Source: Azolla caroliniana (lineage: Eukaryota > Polypodiophyta). From it: a DNA stretch of 64,000 nucleotides. The stretch spans positions 2,046,001 through 2,110,000 of the forward strand of contig JBHGNT010000001.1 in assembly GCA_043228905.1 (NCBI GenBank), in the 5' to 3' direction. Under the pieces are notes generated by a model. It worked only from the letters and a program-made list of their open reading frames with translations, was not told the DNA's origin and did no database searches. Position numbers and translations under genes: made by a program. This document shows, one piece after another, positions 9,561 through 19,917 of the stretch; position 1 is the stretch's first letter, and each line of letters starts with the position of its first letter.

Positions 9561-12500
9561 TTTATTCATTTTTGGGTTTAAGCTATAATTAGAATTAGTT
9601 AAAAGTGCAATCTCAATATTTATTGGGGAGAAATGGTATGACATGTTTTTTGTTTGTTACATAAGTATACGAAGACCATATGCTATAAAAAAAACCATGC
9701 ATTAATTAAAACGATAACAAAATGATGAAATTTTGGTAGAAAATATCTATCTAGTTACATTTTAAATCAATAAACCTTTTGAAGAGAACATTAACCCAAA
9801 TTATTGGCAATAGAAAAAATAGGTATTACATTGTTCAAATGGAAATCTAAATATGTGTATCAAAACTAAACAAATATTCAAACATAGAGAAGAATGATCT
9901 ACATTGTTTCAACTGTAAGCAAGGAAAGGTAAGTTTTGACATGTAACGATGAGCTTTGAAACATCCCAAGCATCATTCATGTTCCGTGTCGTTGATTTTT
10001 TATTGAAATTCCCTAGGCAACTGTAGTATGAAGATCGTGAAACTATGCATGTACTTTATTTCTTTGTTGTGGTTTGACAATCATATGATTGATAGTTCCT
10101 AGCAAGTTCACGTGACAAGTGACATCCTATCCAAACAATGAATTTTTGTTATTGGATTTCTTATCTATATTCTAATTCCTAGTTTTAATTCTTTCATATG
10201 ATCTTTGTATTAGCTAACATCATGATTCTATATGCATATTAGCAAAGCACTAGCCAAAGGATTGTACCTCATTGAGATTTCAACAATGCATATAGAAACC
10301 TTGGTGTACCATGAAAAGAGACTTTCAGGGAAGAAATATCTCAATAGTCACCATAAAGCCCATTGTTTATTAACTCCAAGTACATGTTTGTTTCTCATGA
10401 ATGAAAACCGTAGACCTAAGAAACTTTTTCATGGTTCAATATGAAATGATGTTAAAAGCGAAGTAGGTATTGGTTATGGTAGTGAGGACCAATGAATATT
10501 TCTATGTGACATTCCAATGTTGAATAAAAAATGAAACAAGCGCATCCATCAAGTAAAAAAAACTATACTTGATGGTTTCCAATGGAGTGGTTTGGGAATG
10601 ATAAACCAAAATGTTTATGGTTATGTGATGTAGCAAACAACACATTTATAGTTTTAATATACTCATGCTTCATTATGTTTTTTTAAATAGGAAATGTTAC
10701 AAGTGCATCACCCCATCCAAAGATTGAGGCATGCATCTTGTAGTTGTTCATGAGACATTATACAATTTCCATAATGAGTATACATGTCTTTAAGGTGTGT
10801 GCACACAAGGGACGCATATGACCTACGTGTTTTGGGGAGCCTAATAGTTCAACCATATAAACACACAAGATGAGCGAAAGGGGTTATGAGCAATATACAA
10901 AAATTTGAAGCTCCGTTTAACTAGATTGCCTCTTGTTTATTTCTTAATATAGTATTTCACTCGTTCTTATCATGAACTAATGCCACATTTGATCTTAAGA
11001 TGTTCGATGTGGGTGATTTCCCCGAAAATGAGACACTTTGTTGCTCCTCGATAGTCACGTTACTCAAGGAGGTGTTTTCCCCATCATTATGGCGTTGTGG
11101 TCTAAATGGCTTTCTGCAAATGTAGACACTAGGGTGAATCCCTTTTAACATAATGGATTGTTTCTTACATTTGGGATTAGAATGCCAATTCCCAAATCTT
11201 CTAAAGATTCACACATGTACTCTAATAAATATGGGAGTAAACCCATCCCCCCCCCTCCCCCCCCCAACAAAAAAGTCTGATAATAAATGGGTATATGCAT
11301 GCGTAGATGAACTAAATCAATGTGTCTTGAATATCCATCTAGAAATTTCAGCTCCCCTATAGCTCTTGAAAGGTTATCCTTAATGACATTTGAGAAAAAA
11401 CGTCTTAAGCCTTGCATTTAGACAATGTACCGAGTTTAAAATTTGGTATAAGTAGTTTCCAACCACCTAATAGGTCTTGGTAGCTAGGGCATCCAACCAC
11501 GAATGCAATTAGTGGTAGCACCTAAGCACACTTACATTGAAAATAGGTAATTCATTGGGAACTTGTGGGTTATCGGTTTGCTAGGCTAGTTTTTGAAGGG
11601 GGGTCATGGGGGGGGGGGGGCGCATTTACATGTGGACTTAATTAGGACTTTGAAAGTAAAGAAAAACAATTCGAAATACATAGGTCATCTCGAGGTGGAA
11701 GAGCAACAATACTAAATTGTGAGGTGACGTGGGAAAGAAAATGTATCTAGACTTTACTAGTCATTTTGTTCATGAGAACATGCATTATGTTACTGCAATG
11801 CATAACACAAAGGTAAATGATATAAGTCTGCTTATTTTTATTAGTATGTTAAGGGTAAAATATTTTATCAATGGAACCATTTCACACACATGCTATGACT
11901 TAATCGACCAAAATCTTTGAAAAACTTCTTAATATTGTATTTTTATTTGTAAGATGAAAATTGTCTTTATATGATGGTTCATCCAAAGGAACTCTCCTTC
12001 CCATAAGTAACAATGTACAAAGCCTTAAAACCTTCATTTACATACAAAGAATTGTAACCACATTTTATATAAGTAAACAATTTGTATTTCATACCATGTT
12101 CATGAACTTCAAATTCATAGGCATGTGAGAATATGAATGGGAATTTCAATATTGTGGCTTGAAGATACTAGTACTAAAACATAAATAAATTTCATTGTGG
12201 CTTGAAGATAATATTTCATTGTACTAAAACATAAATAAATTTCTCATCATATGTGGGAAAAACTTAGGATCAATGCAAACCATTTGATTGTAATCACTTA
12301 TTTGTTTTAAATAAACGTCATTATTGGTGCTCGTTTCACTAGTTTTTATGAATTGGTTCTACACCTACCTTACCAATATGTGATTTATTCTTCGACAAAC
12401 TAAAACATTGTAACTATGAATCTTAATGTTCGGTTAGGTGACAACTTTCATCATCAACTCGTACTTTTCTTGTCACCAACCAGCAAGTGACGATTCTTTA

Positions 12501-15452
12501 AGCTTTGTTTGTTTGAGGCATCAGTGTTTCACATATTATTATGTGCTACATTGACGTTTAGTACGTTAAAAATAATAATTTTAAATGTACTCAATGCTAG
12601 GATCCTTCCACAATTTAAAGAACTAATGGCTAATATGTTTTCATACATGTGTGGAATCATTACTCCATTGGGTAAACTTCACAAAATAAAGCAATGGAAT
12701 ATAATGTGTTTACTCATGCTCAGAAACAATGGAGTCCATTCTCATCAATATCTTTGTGCATAACGTGTAACACAATTATGTTAAGTAAACTAGTCACACA
12801 TACATGGAAGATCATTAACACTTCTACACATTTGTGGAAAATCACCTCCTTAGTGTGAGTGGTAATGTCAATGATCTTCATGTTTTCTAAGAAGTCATCA
12901 ATAATGTCATGAACAGTTTTCTTAGAGGTGCTTCAAGGTCTCTTCCAGTCATATATTTTCTCAACTGTCTCCCCACAAAATTATAGGGGAAGCTTCCGAT
13001 GGACTAATTTATCCTTTCACAAATCCACATGTCAATGAATTATGATATTATAAAATTAATCCCTAATCTTTTTAATGAGCACTCACCACTCACCATTGCT
13101 TCCCCTCAAGCAATCATTCCGTTGATGATCAGTTTATAAACACACACTCCAATCAATTGTGCAAAGATAGGTCCAATCTAGGCACTATATTTTTTAGTTG
13201 CCTCCACCTTTCAAAGTTATTTTGCTTTTCTATTATGAGAACTGAAGAAGAGATTCCCTAGAATGGAATGATGTTCAACGGACATGCACACCCCACCCCT
13301 CCCCCTCTCTCTTCATTGATGGGCAAACCACAAGTAAACTTTCACGGGCACCCCTAGAAGGTTTACTTATGTGCTCAATGCTTAGTGTGTAGGCCACAAC
13401 TAGGCAAATAACTCAACCCTTTTACCATTAATTACAAGCAAAAATGTAAAAAAGTGGGTTTGGTTGATCACTTGAAGACTTCTTTATCTTCTTATAAGGG
13501 CCAAACCCTTTGGTGACAACATCATTTAAACGATGGATAAAACATCCATCCTAGGTGCATAAAATGTTTTTTAACGAATCTTGGACATCTCTGACAAAAC
13601 TAAAAAATTTGGTCTCATCCCACCATTTCATTTACTTTTCATAATATTCTTCACAAACCCTGTGCAAATTAACCCCTTTAGTATCAAAATAAGCAAGAAT
13701 ACTCTTAGAACCACTGAGGTATTAACAAATAAGCAATAACAAGTTGACGTGAGGGTGGTGGTTGGTTAGTGCCCATGTTTGGTTGGCAATCAAGGTTTAA
13801 CATGTTGGTTGTTGTGGTGTTAGCAAGAGATTCACTCACACCCGCATACAATTGGCACTAGAGTCTCTCTAGAGCGGGATGCCATCCTTACACATGCACA
13901 ATGCACATACACATTCTCTCTCTCTCTCTCTCTCTACAAAATGATGTAATTTTTCCTTGTGTTTTCACTGGATTCCTTGTCTTACATGCACCACAGTTTG
14001 AAACCACAAACGTATTTTGAGTAATATTTGGTTTTGGTGCCCATAATTGATCAAATTTCCCAAAAAGATAAGTATTGACTCTGGAGCCTATTTGCTTCTT
14101 CTAATTTATTGTACAAGGTTCATGGTGTCTAAGCCAATGATTTTCTGTCTCTAGACAAGTCTTTCTTGAGGGTTGGCATGTATTGTGTTACGCGCAAATA
14201 GTCTCATCCAATATTTTCATGTGTATTACTAATGGTGCTCTTATATGCAATCTTTTGGAAAGAGATTTTAAGGGCATGCCATTTAGTTATATATGTTCAA
14301 ATTTAGGGATCAATCATGTATAGCTCCATTGTCCTAAGAACACTGTGCCCTTTCTTCCATGATCTTGGTGCACTCCCCAAGGTTGAACCGTTGTGAAGAT
14401 TTGGGTTTGTTAGATGTAATTTTTTTATATTTCTTCAAGTTGTCTTTCTCACACCTAAACATCATTAGGTTGCATGCATTATTGTTACGACATCACACCG
14501 CAATTTCCTTTTCTTCAAGTCCTTCTTTATACGTAGGGTTTTCTTCTTCTTTCTTTTGGTGGTAACCTACGGCCCTTTTATTGTGCAAGAATGTGTGTGG
14601 TGTACTATTGATAAGTGCTACCTTATTAATTATATAAAATTCTGATGTTTACACATGGTACATATTAATTTAACCAAAATATAGTTCTGCGCATCATCAT
14701 GATGGACTGAGTTTATTTCTCATTTTTTCATGTAAGGCTTTGCTCATATATTCAACTCAACATTTTTGTATAATGTTTGTTCAACGTAAATTAAAAACCC
14801 ATCTTTTCCTTTGACATGTATATATACCACAAATCAATTCTCGAAAGCCATAATGGGAACTCTTTCTTTGGTATTGAGGATTGATATCCATTTCACCAAC
14901 GCAATCTAGTAGCTAAAGTTGTGTAAAAAAGAACATTTAGATAACATGGCTCTCCGCATGTAAATTTTAATGACTATTTTAATATAATAACAAAAATTGT
15001 TGCTAGTGGTGAGCAATTACTTAAATTTTCACGTCGTATGAATAACATTGTGCAGTAAGTGCCTATATTCTCGACACAACTACGTCCTAAAATCTTCTAG
15101 GAATACAAACATGTTGATATTGTTGATATCTTTGGCATTGCCATCCATGTTATTTTTGGCATGGCTAGAAATCTTAACGAGAAGCACAACAACTAGAAAT
15201 CCTAACTAGTATATGTCCTTATGAAAGCATCAACCACATACTAATTGAAAGTCACTAGAAATGGGAGGTTATGATGTTGTGGCTAATCTTGGTTTGTATG
15301 TCATCATCAAACATTTCAGTGAACTAAACCAGTTGTTGCAAATAACGTCACGAGTGCTAACACTCAAACGTAAGAGATCAATGGATGCCATAATCACCAT
15401 AAGAGTTTTATTGGACTGTCTATGGTGGCAAAGAACCACTTCCATGTTAAGG
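9561..15452. other. Gene-poor AT-rich intergenic block
   Basis: No convincing gene, RNA or intact mobile element was found in nearly 6 kb. Features noted are homopolymer tracts (C-rich at about 11,251-11,268, G-rich at about 11,608-11,621), a CT microsatellite at about 13,915-13,935, and a short direct duplication around 12,154-12,242 (CTTGAAGATA...ACTAAAACATAAATAAATTTC twice). All ORFs are under 95 codons, without a family motif and with no sign of splicing. The block is probably old, decayed repeat DNA. Confidence 0.5.
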
Positions 15453-15457
15453 CTTAG

Positions 15458-15884
15458 TGTAAAGAATCGTGTATGATTTTTGTGTAGTGGAATAGGTGTG
15501 AACTCTGTGTGTGTGTGTGTGTGTGTGTGTATGAGAGAGAGAGAGAGAGAGTGTGTGTGTGTGTGAGAGAGAGAGAGACAAGGAGTAAGACACAGAGTAT
15601 ACGCAAGGTAAGTATATTAACAAAGGAGAAAGACTCAACATTTTACAAGGTGGGAGGAGGGTGCTTTATATAGTCACCCTCTCTCTTCATTAACTACTAG
15701 ACTCATGTGGATCATGGGGAATGTGAAAGCTCATAAGTTATGTGTCATAGAATATGATTCTATGACTCATACTAAATGCTAGAATACAAAGTGGTGACAT
15801 AATGGTGACTCTTGACCGTTGGATTGTCTATTCACTCTCAAGGTGAGTTCACACACTAGACCAAGTTGAGCTTGATTCTCAACA
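15458..15884 (-). repeat. 3' LTR of outer copia element
   Basis: This LTR of 427 bp has TG...CA ends and a (TG)n/(AG)n microsatellite. A TATA-like box (TATATAAA on the minus strand) lies at 15,665-15,672. By eye it is identical to the partner LTR except for microsatellite length. Confidence 0.93.
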
Positions 15885-16101
15885 CGCCCCCTCAAGCTTA
15901 AGTCAGGTCGATTTCAGATGGTATTCGAAATCCGCTTCGCCTCGCGTTCCAGAGTCCGCCTCGACTCGCCTCGACTCACTTTATGCGGAGTTGCGGAATC
16001 CGTGCTCTAGCTTGCATTGTGCGTAGTTGCGAAGTCTTTCTTCACGGTAGATTGGCTCTTCGCGGCTTCGTTGTGCGGTTGCGGAATCCATGCATTACTG
16101 C

Positions 16102-17031
16102 TTAGTGTCTTGCCGGTTGCGGAATCACTCTATCAGCTTTGTAGCCGGCACAATCGGCGTCGGTGTACCCCTCGAGTCGTATTGGCATCCTGGTCTTGTA
16201 GAGGATGCCGCAATCCATTGTGCCGCTCATGTATCGTAAAACTCGCTTAACGCAATCCAAGTGAGTATCACGCGGTGTTTGCATGAATTAACTAAGGAGA
16301 CCGACCGGATAACTAAGATCGGGTTGAGTGATACTCCCGATGAGTTGCCGATACTGAGTCGGCTCACACACTTTGGTGCCAAAGTTCGCATCCAGTTTCA
16401 GATTGCGATCGAGCGGGGTTGCCGCGGATTTGCACTAAGCCATCCCGAACTTGTATAACAAGTTGAGGATATAGTGCCGTTGAGAGATCATGATTCCAGT
16501 CGGAGTCTGAATTACCTCAATGCCGAGGAAGTAGTGGAGCTCCTTCATGTCCATCATCTCGAACTTGTTGGAAAGGAGGGATTTGACCTTATTTAGTTCG
16601 ACGAGATGCTCACCTCCAATGACTAGGTCATCCACATATAAGATGATGACGATCGGACTGGTGGAATCGCTTCGTATGTAGAGGGAGTTGTCCGATTTTG
16701 ACATACGGCAGCCGATTTGATGAAGATATTGCATTATCTTCGAATGCCAAGCACGCGGTGCTTGCTTGAGGCTGTAGAGTGGCTTCTTAAGGCAGCATAC
16801 AACTTTCGGATGGGTGCTCGAGTTGAAGACGGGTGGTTGTATCATGTACACCTCCTCTTCTAATTCCCCTTGTAGAAAGGTGTTCTTGACATCCATTTGA
16901 TGAAGGTGCCACCCTTTCACCGCGACAAGTGCAATTATGGTCCAGACCGTCGTCATCTTTGCCACCGGGGCAAAGGTCTCCTCGTAGTCAACTCCATGCG
17001 TTTGTGCGTAGCCTTTCGCTACGAGTCGCGC
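16102..17031 (-). pseudogene. Outer copia: RT C-terminal half and broken RNase H
   Basis: Minus-strand reading resumes at the left edge of the Ty3 insertion with RLVAKGYAQ and continues through FAPVAKM, the QMDVKNTFLQGELEEEVYM block and the catalytic LYVDDLVIGG (about 16,625). After YKFGMA (about 16,435) a frameshift leads to KSAATPLDRN, then a TAA stop in the VGLLS/FMQTP segment (about 16,290) and a shortened RNase H start (YTDADCAGYKADR). The rest of RNase H is missing. In its place at 15,900-16,140 are GC-rich repeats of a GTTGCGGAATCC-like word up to the purine tract. Non-functional. Confidence 0.85.
17028..17031. repeat. Left 4-bp target duplication of the Ty3 element (GCGC)
   Basis: GCGC directly before the left LTR is repeated directly after the right LTR at 29,632-29,635. 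The outer copia RT frame is consistent with exactly four duplicated bases: the frame fits if one GCGC copy is counted. Extending the repeat to five bases gives a mismatch on either side. Confidence 0.85.
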
Positions 17032-17747
17032 TGTCGTGAAGAAAACCGCCCACAAGAGGAATCGGAGGAACAAGGCGTGGGAAACGGCTCTACACACACA
17101 CGCGCGCCAAGAAGTACCTAAGGACGAAGTAGGTACATACGAGGATCCTAGGTGGGTAGATTCGGTTGGTATGCAGTTAATGCCAAACGGCCTCTTGACG
17201 GGCTATAAAAGGAAGAGGAAGAATAGAAGTGGGGCATCTCCCGCGGAGAGGACGAAGTGCTGCCGAACCGATTTCGGAGCTTCTCTCTCACTCCTGCTCT
17301 CTCTGTCTTCTGCTCCATCGCGTACCTGTGCAGGTTTCGAGGAGGCTTGCGCTGTTCCGTGGAACGCCCGAGTGCGTCCTGCAGCACCTCCGACCTGTTT
17401 TCCCTTTCTGTGCGTCGCGGCATACAGGGGTCGGCAGCTGTTCGCCGCCCTGTTCGTTTTCGTTAGTATCTATTTTGTGCCCCACCGTGGGTTGTAATAC
17501 TTTAGTCTGTTATTTTCTTGCATTCATAAGTACATATCTCTCGTTGTTGCGTCCATCTGCGTCGGCGTTTATTTGTGATCTCTGTTTGTTGGGCCGTGTC
17601 CCTGTGCAATCGTCGGTCCGGCGCAATCGGATCTTCGGTTCTGTGTAATCGGGTCTCTCTCTCTTACTCCTCTCTCTCTTGCTCTTCGGTTCGAGACCCC
17701 CGTGGTCCCTCCTCCTTTCTACACGCAAGGGCGTAGTAACCCCGACA
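17032..17747 (+). repeat. 5' LTR of the Ty3/gypsy element
   Basis: This 716-bp LTR carries a TATA box TATAAAA at 17,204-17,210, a plausible promoter for element transcription. Its several ORFs are duplicated exactly in the right LTR and are not genes. Confidence 0.93.
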
Positions 17748-17750
17748 TCT

Positions 17751-17766
17751 TGGTGAACCCGACGTG
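17751..17766 (+). promoter_or_regulatory. Primer-binding site of the Ty3 element
   Basis: TGGTGAACCCGACGTG lies 3 nt after the 5' LTR, where a tRNA primer should pair; the leading TGG matches the complement of a tRNA CCA end. It is not the initiator-Met site used by the two copia elements. I could not assign the tRNA by eye. Confidence 0.6.
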
Positions 17767-17790
17767 AAAGAGGCGGCAGAAGAGTAGGAA

Positions 17791-19917
17791 ATGAAGGGGG
17801 CGGATCTTGCAGAGGCCATGGCTTCGGCCGTGGATCGGATAGTAAGCGCGCGCGAGGGCACCGGCGCCCTCGATAGAGCTATTGAGGCGGTCGTCGGAAC
17901 GATCGGTCGATTCACCGGAAAAGATGCCACGAAGTACCTGGCGTCCTACGGTGCGGAAATGTTAATGCGCGACATTCCGGAAGACAGGCGTCTGGCCGGT
18001 TTTCCCCGAGTGGCGATGCCGAGCATCCACGCGGAGGTGCTCGAGGTGCGGGCGGAGAGCCGTACCTGGGAGGAGTTCGAAGGTCGGCTCCTGGAAAAAT
18101 ACGGACTGGACGACGCGCTCCGGCTTTCGAAGCGAAGCTTCATGGAGTGGGTGGAGTCTCCCGGGAAAGGAAGGAATGCGTCGGCACTCCTCCGGGAGTT
18201 CGAGGAGAACTTCGCGCGCCTTTCGGCGCTTGACAGGATGGTCCTGGATACAAGCCGGGTCCTGCTGTTCGTCAAATCGGTTGACGAGAGGGATCGGAGT
18301 CACGTGGGCGCCCTGCTAGAAACCGAAGATGGGCTGACAGCCGACTGGGCGGCGGTCAAGAGAGCCTGCGGCCGTTTCGACAAACGGCGAGAATGGGAGG
18401 ATGACAGAGCAACCGGGTCGGGCTCAGTCGCGGCGAGGAAACTCGAGCCGGCGCAGCCGGTGCGAAGGGAAGAGACTCGGGAGTGGCTGGAATCCGGTTC
18501 GGCTCCGACCGGCGTGATCGGAGGCTCGACTGGAGGAGCTGCGTTGGAGGAACTGACGAGGGCGATAAAAGACCTCCAAATCGCACAAGCCCGCAGAGAA
18601 GGCGGAGGACCTGCTCGTGACCGACGGCCGGCGGCAGGGAACAGGTGCATGTGGTGCGACGGGGTCGGCCACATCCGAAAGGACTGCGGCGATTTCGCAG
18701 AGGCGCTGAGGAACCGGGTGGTGTACCTATGGGAAGGCCGGGTTCACGCCAACGACACGAGAAGGGCCCTAAACCGAAACGACGGGCGAGGCGGAATGAA
18801 GAGGTTGATGGAAGAGGCGGCGGCCCGACATGCGGAAACCGTCCACTACTCGGCGTCGGCCGGCATTCGAGTCGGGGGCGGCGAGGCCCGAAAGGAAAGC
18901 AAAGCCGGATTCTGGCCGACGATGCTAGAAGGCCTTGCCGGTGCAGGGCTTAAAAGGGAGGAATCGGACCGTGCGGAGAAACGGGTACGGGAGATGACCG
19001 GGTGGAGCGACCCGGTCGAGGAAAAGACGGGCTTCGTGGAAGCCGCTTGCCGGAACTACGAGGCTCTGGTAGAAGAGAAGCGGGTGGGGAAACCCGGGAC
19101 GACCGGGCCCTCACAACGATACGAGACCCGGTCCGGGCCACGACGGGACGAAGCCGGCGGGGCCGGTACGCAAGATAAACCCCAGAAGGGCGGATACCGT
19201 CTGGGGACGGAGATAGAAAGAACCACGGACTTACGAAAGGTCCTGGAGGAACGGATCCTCGACAGCAAGGTGGAGCTGTCGCTACGGGAGGTGCTGGGAA
19301 TCGCCAAGAAGGAGTTCCACGACTCCATCGTGGACTTGGTGAAACGGAAGAGGCTGTCAACGGAGACAGAACCGGAAAGACCGGTGGAAGTGCGGACGAC
19401 GCACCTGGACGACATGGCGCTGGAAGACGAGTGGGCGGAGAGCCACTATTCGCGGCCACACTGGGCCCGAGCGACCACGGAAACCCCGGTAAAGATCGGC
19501 GATGTCCAGGAACCGGTAGTAGCTTTGGTGGACCACGGATCGGAAATCAACCTGATGTCCATGGACTTCTATAAGAAGGGCAAATGGCCGATCAACACCA
19601 AGCACGGGTGGAAGATAAGGGCGGCGACGCGCGCCACCGAGGAACTTCACGGGGCCTGCCCGAATGTACGGGTCAAGATCGGCGATGTCGAGATAGACCA
19701 GCACTTCTTCGTGCAGGAGTCGTCATCGCACCCTGTCATACTGGGAGAGCCGTACATCACGGCGGCTCGAATGGAGACCAAGGTGCTGGACAACGGTTCG
19801 GCCTATGCGCGGGTCAAGAGCCAGGACGGGCGCCATTCGGTCCAGTTTTTGACGGTTAGGCCGAACCACGAGCGTAACCGCAACTCCCTCGGTTCCGATA
19901 ACCGAGAGGATTTTTAG
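17791..19917 (+). CDS. Ty3/gypsy ORF1: Gag and aspartic protease
   Basis: This 708-residue ORF starts 43 nt after the 5' LTR. Residues about 80-200 resemble a retrotransposon Gag capsid domain (WEEFEGRLLEKYGL, LLREFEENFARLSALD). A CCHC zinc knuckle follows at about residue 288 (CMWCDGVGHIRKDC, C-x2-C-x4-H-x4-C). The C-terminal 130 residues form an aspartic protease with ALVDHGSEINLMS (Asp at residue 581), then HPVILGEPYITAARM. The usual D-[ST]-G is D-H-G here. The ORF ends GAT-TTT-TAG and overlaps ORF2 by 16 nt in the -1 frame, so pol is probably made by frameshifting. The product would assemble the particle and process the polyprotein. GC-rich codon use contrasts with the host genes. Confidence 0.88.
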   Translation: MKGADLAEAMASAVDRIVSAREGTGALDRAIEAVVGTIGRFTGKDATKYLASYGAEMLMRDIPEDRRLAGFPRVAMPSIHAEVLEVRAESRTWEEFEGRLLEKYGLDDALRLSKRSFMEWVESPGKGRNASALLREFEENFARLSALDRMVLDTSRVLLFVKSVDERDRSHVGALLETEDGLTADWAAVKRACGRFDKRREWEDDRATGSGSVAARKLEPAQPVRREETREWLESGSAPTGVIGGSTGGAALEELTRAIKDLQIAQARREGGGPARDRRPAAGNRCMWCDGVGHIRKDCGDFAEALRNRVVYLWEGRVHANDTRRALNRNDGRGGMKRLMEEAAARHAETVHYSASAGIRVGGGEARKESKAGFWPTMLEGLAGAGLKREESDRAEKRVREMTGWSDPVEEKTGFVEAACRNYEALVEEKRVGKPGTTGPSQRYETRSGPRRDEAGGAGTQDKPQKGGYRLGTEIERTTDLRKVLEERILDSKVELSLREVLGIAKKEFHDSIVDLVKRKRLSTETEPERPVEVRTTHLDDMALEDEWAESHYSRPHWARATTETPVKIGDVQEPVVALVDHGSEINLMSMDFYKKGKWPINTKHGWKIRAATRATEELHGACPNVRVKIGDVEIDQHFFVQESSSHPVILGEPYITAARMETKVLDNGSAYARVKSQDGRHSVQFLTVRPNHERNRNSLGSDNREDF
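19902..19917 (+). promoter_or_regulatory. Putative -1 ribosomal frameshift window between ORF1 and ORF2
   Basis: The ORF2 frame opens after a TAA at 19,899-19,901 and ORF1 stops at TAG 19,915-19,917, so the shift must happen in these 16 nt. The zero-frame codons are GAT TTT TAG within a run of five T (19,911-19,915); tRNA-Phe can re-pair on TTT after slipping back one base. GC-rich sequence follows and could fold. The mechanism is inferred from the layout. Confidence 0.6.

Noticed and set aside
12840-13640. Possible transposase fragment on the minus strand
   Set aside because: Translations in all minus frames are broken every few codons, and no catalytic or zinc motif could be confirmed.
17036-17648. 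Several ORFs of 69-153 codons in the Ty3 LTR
   Set aside because: They lie in an LTR, overlap in different frames and reappear unchanged in the other LTR.
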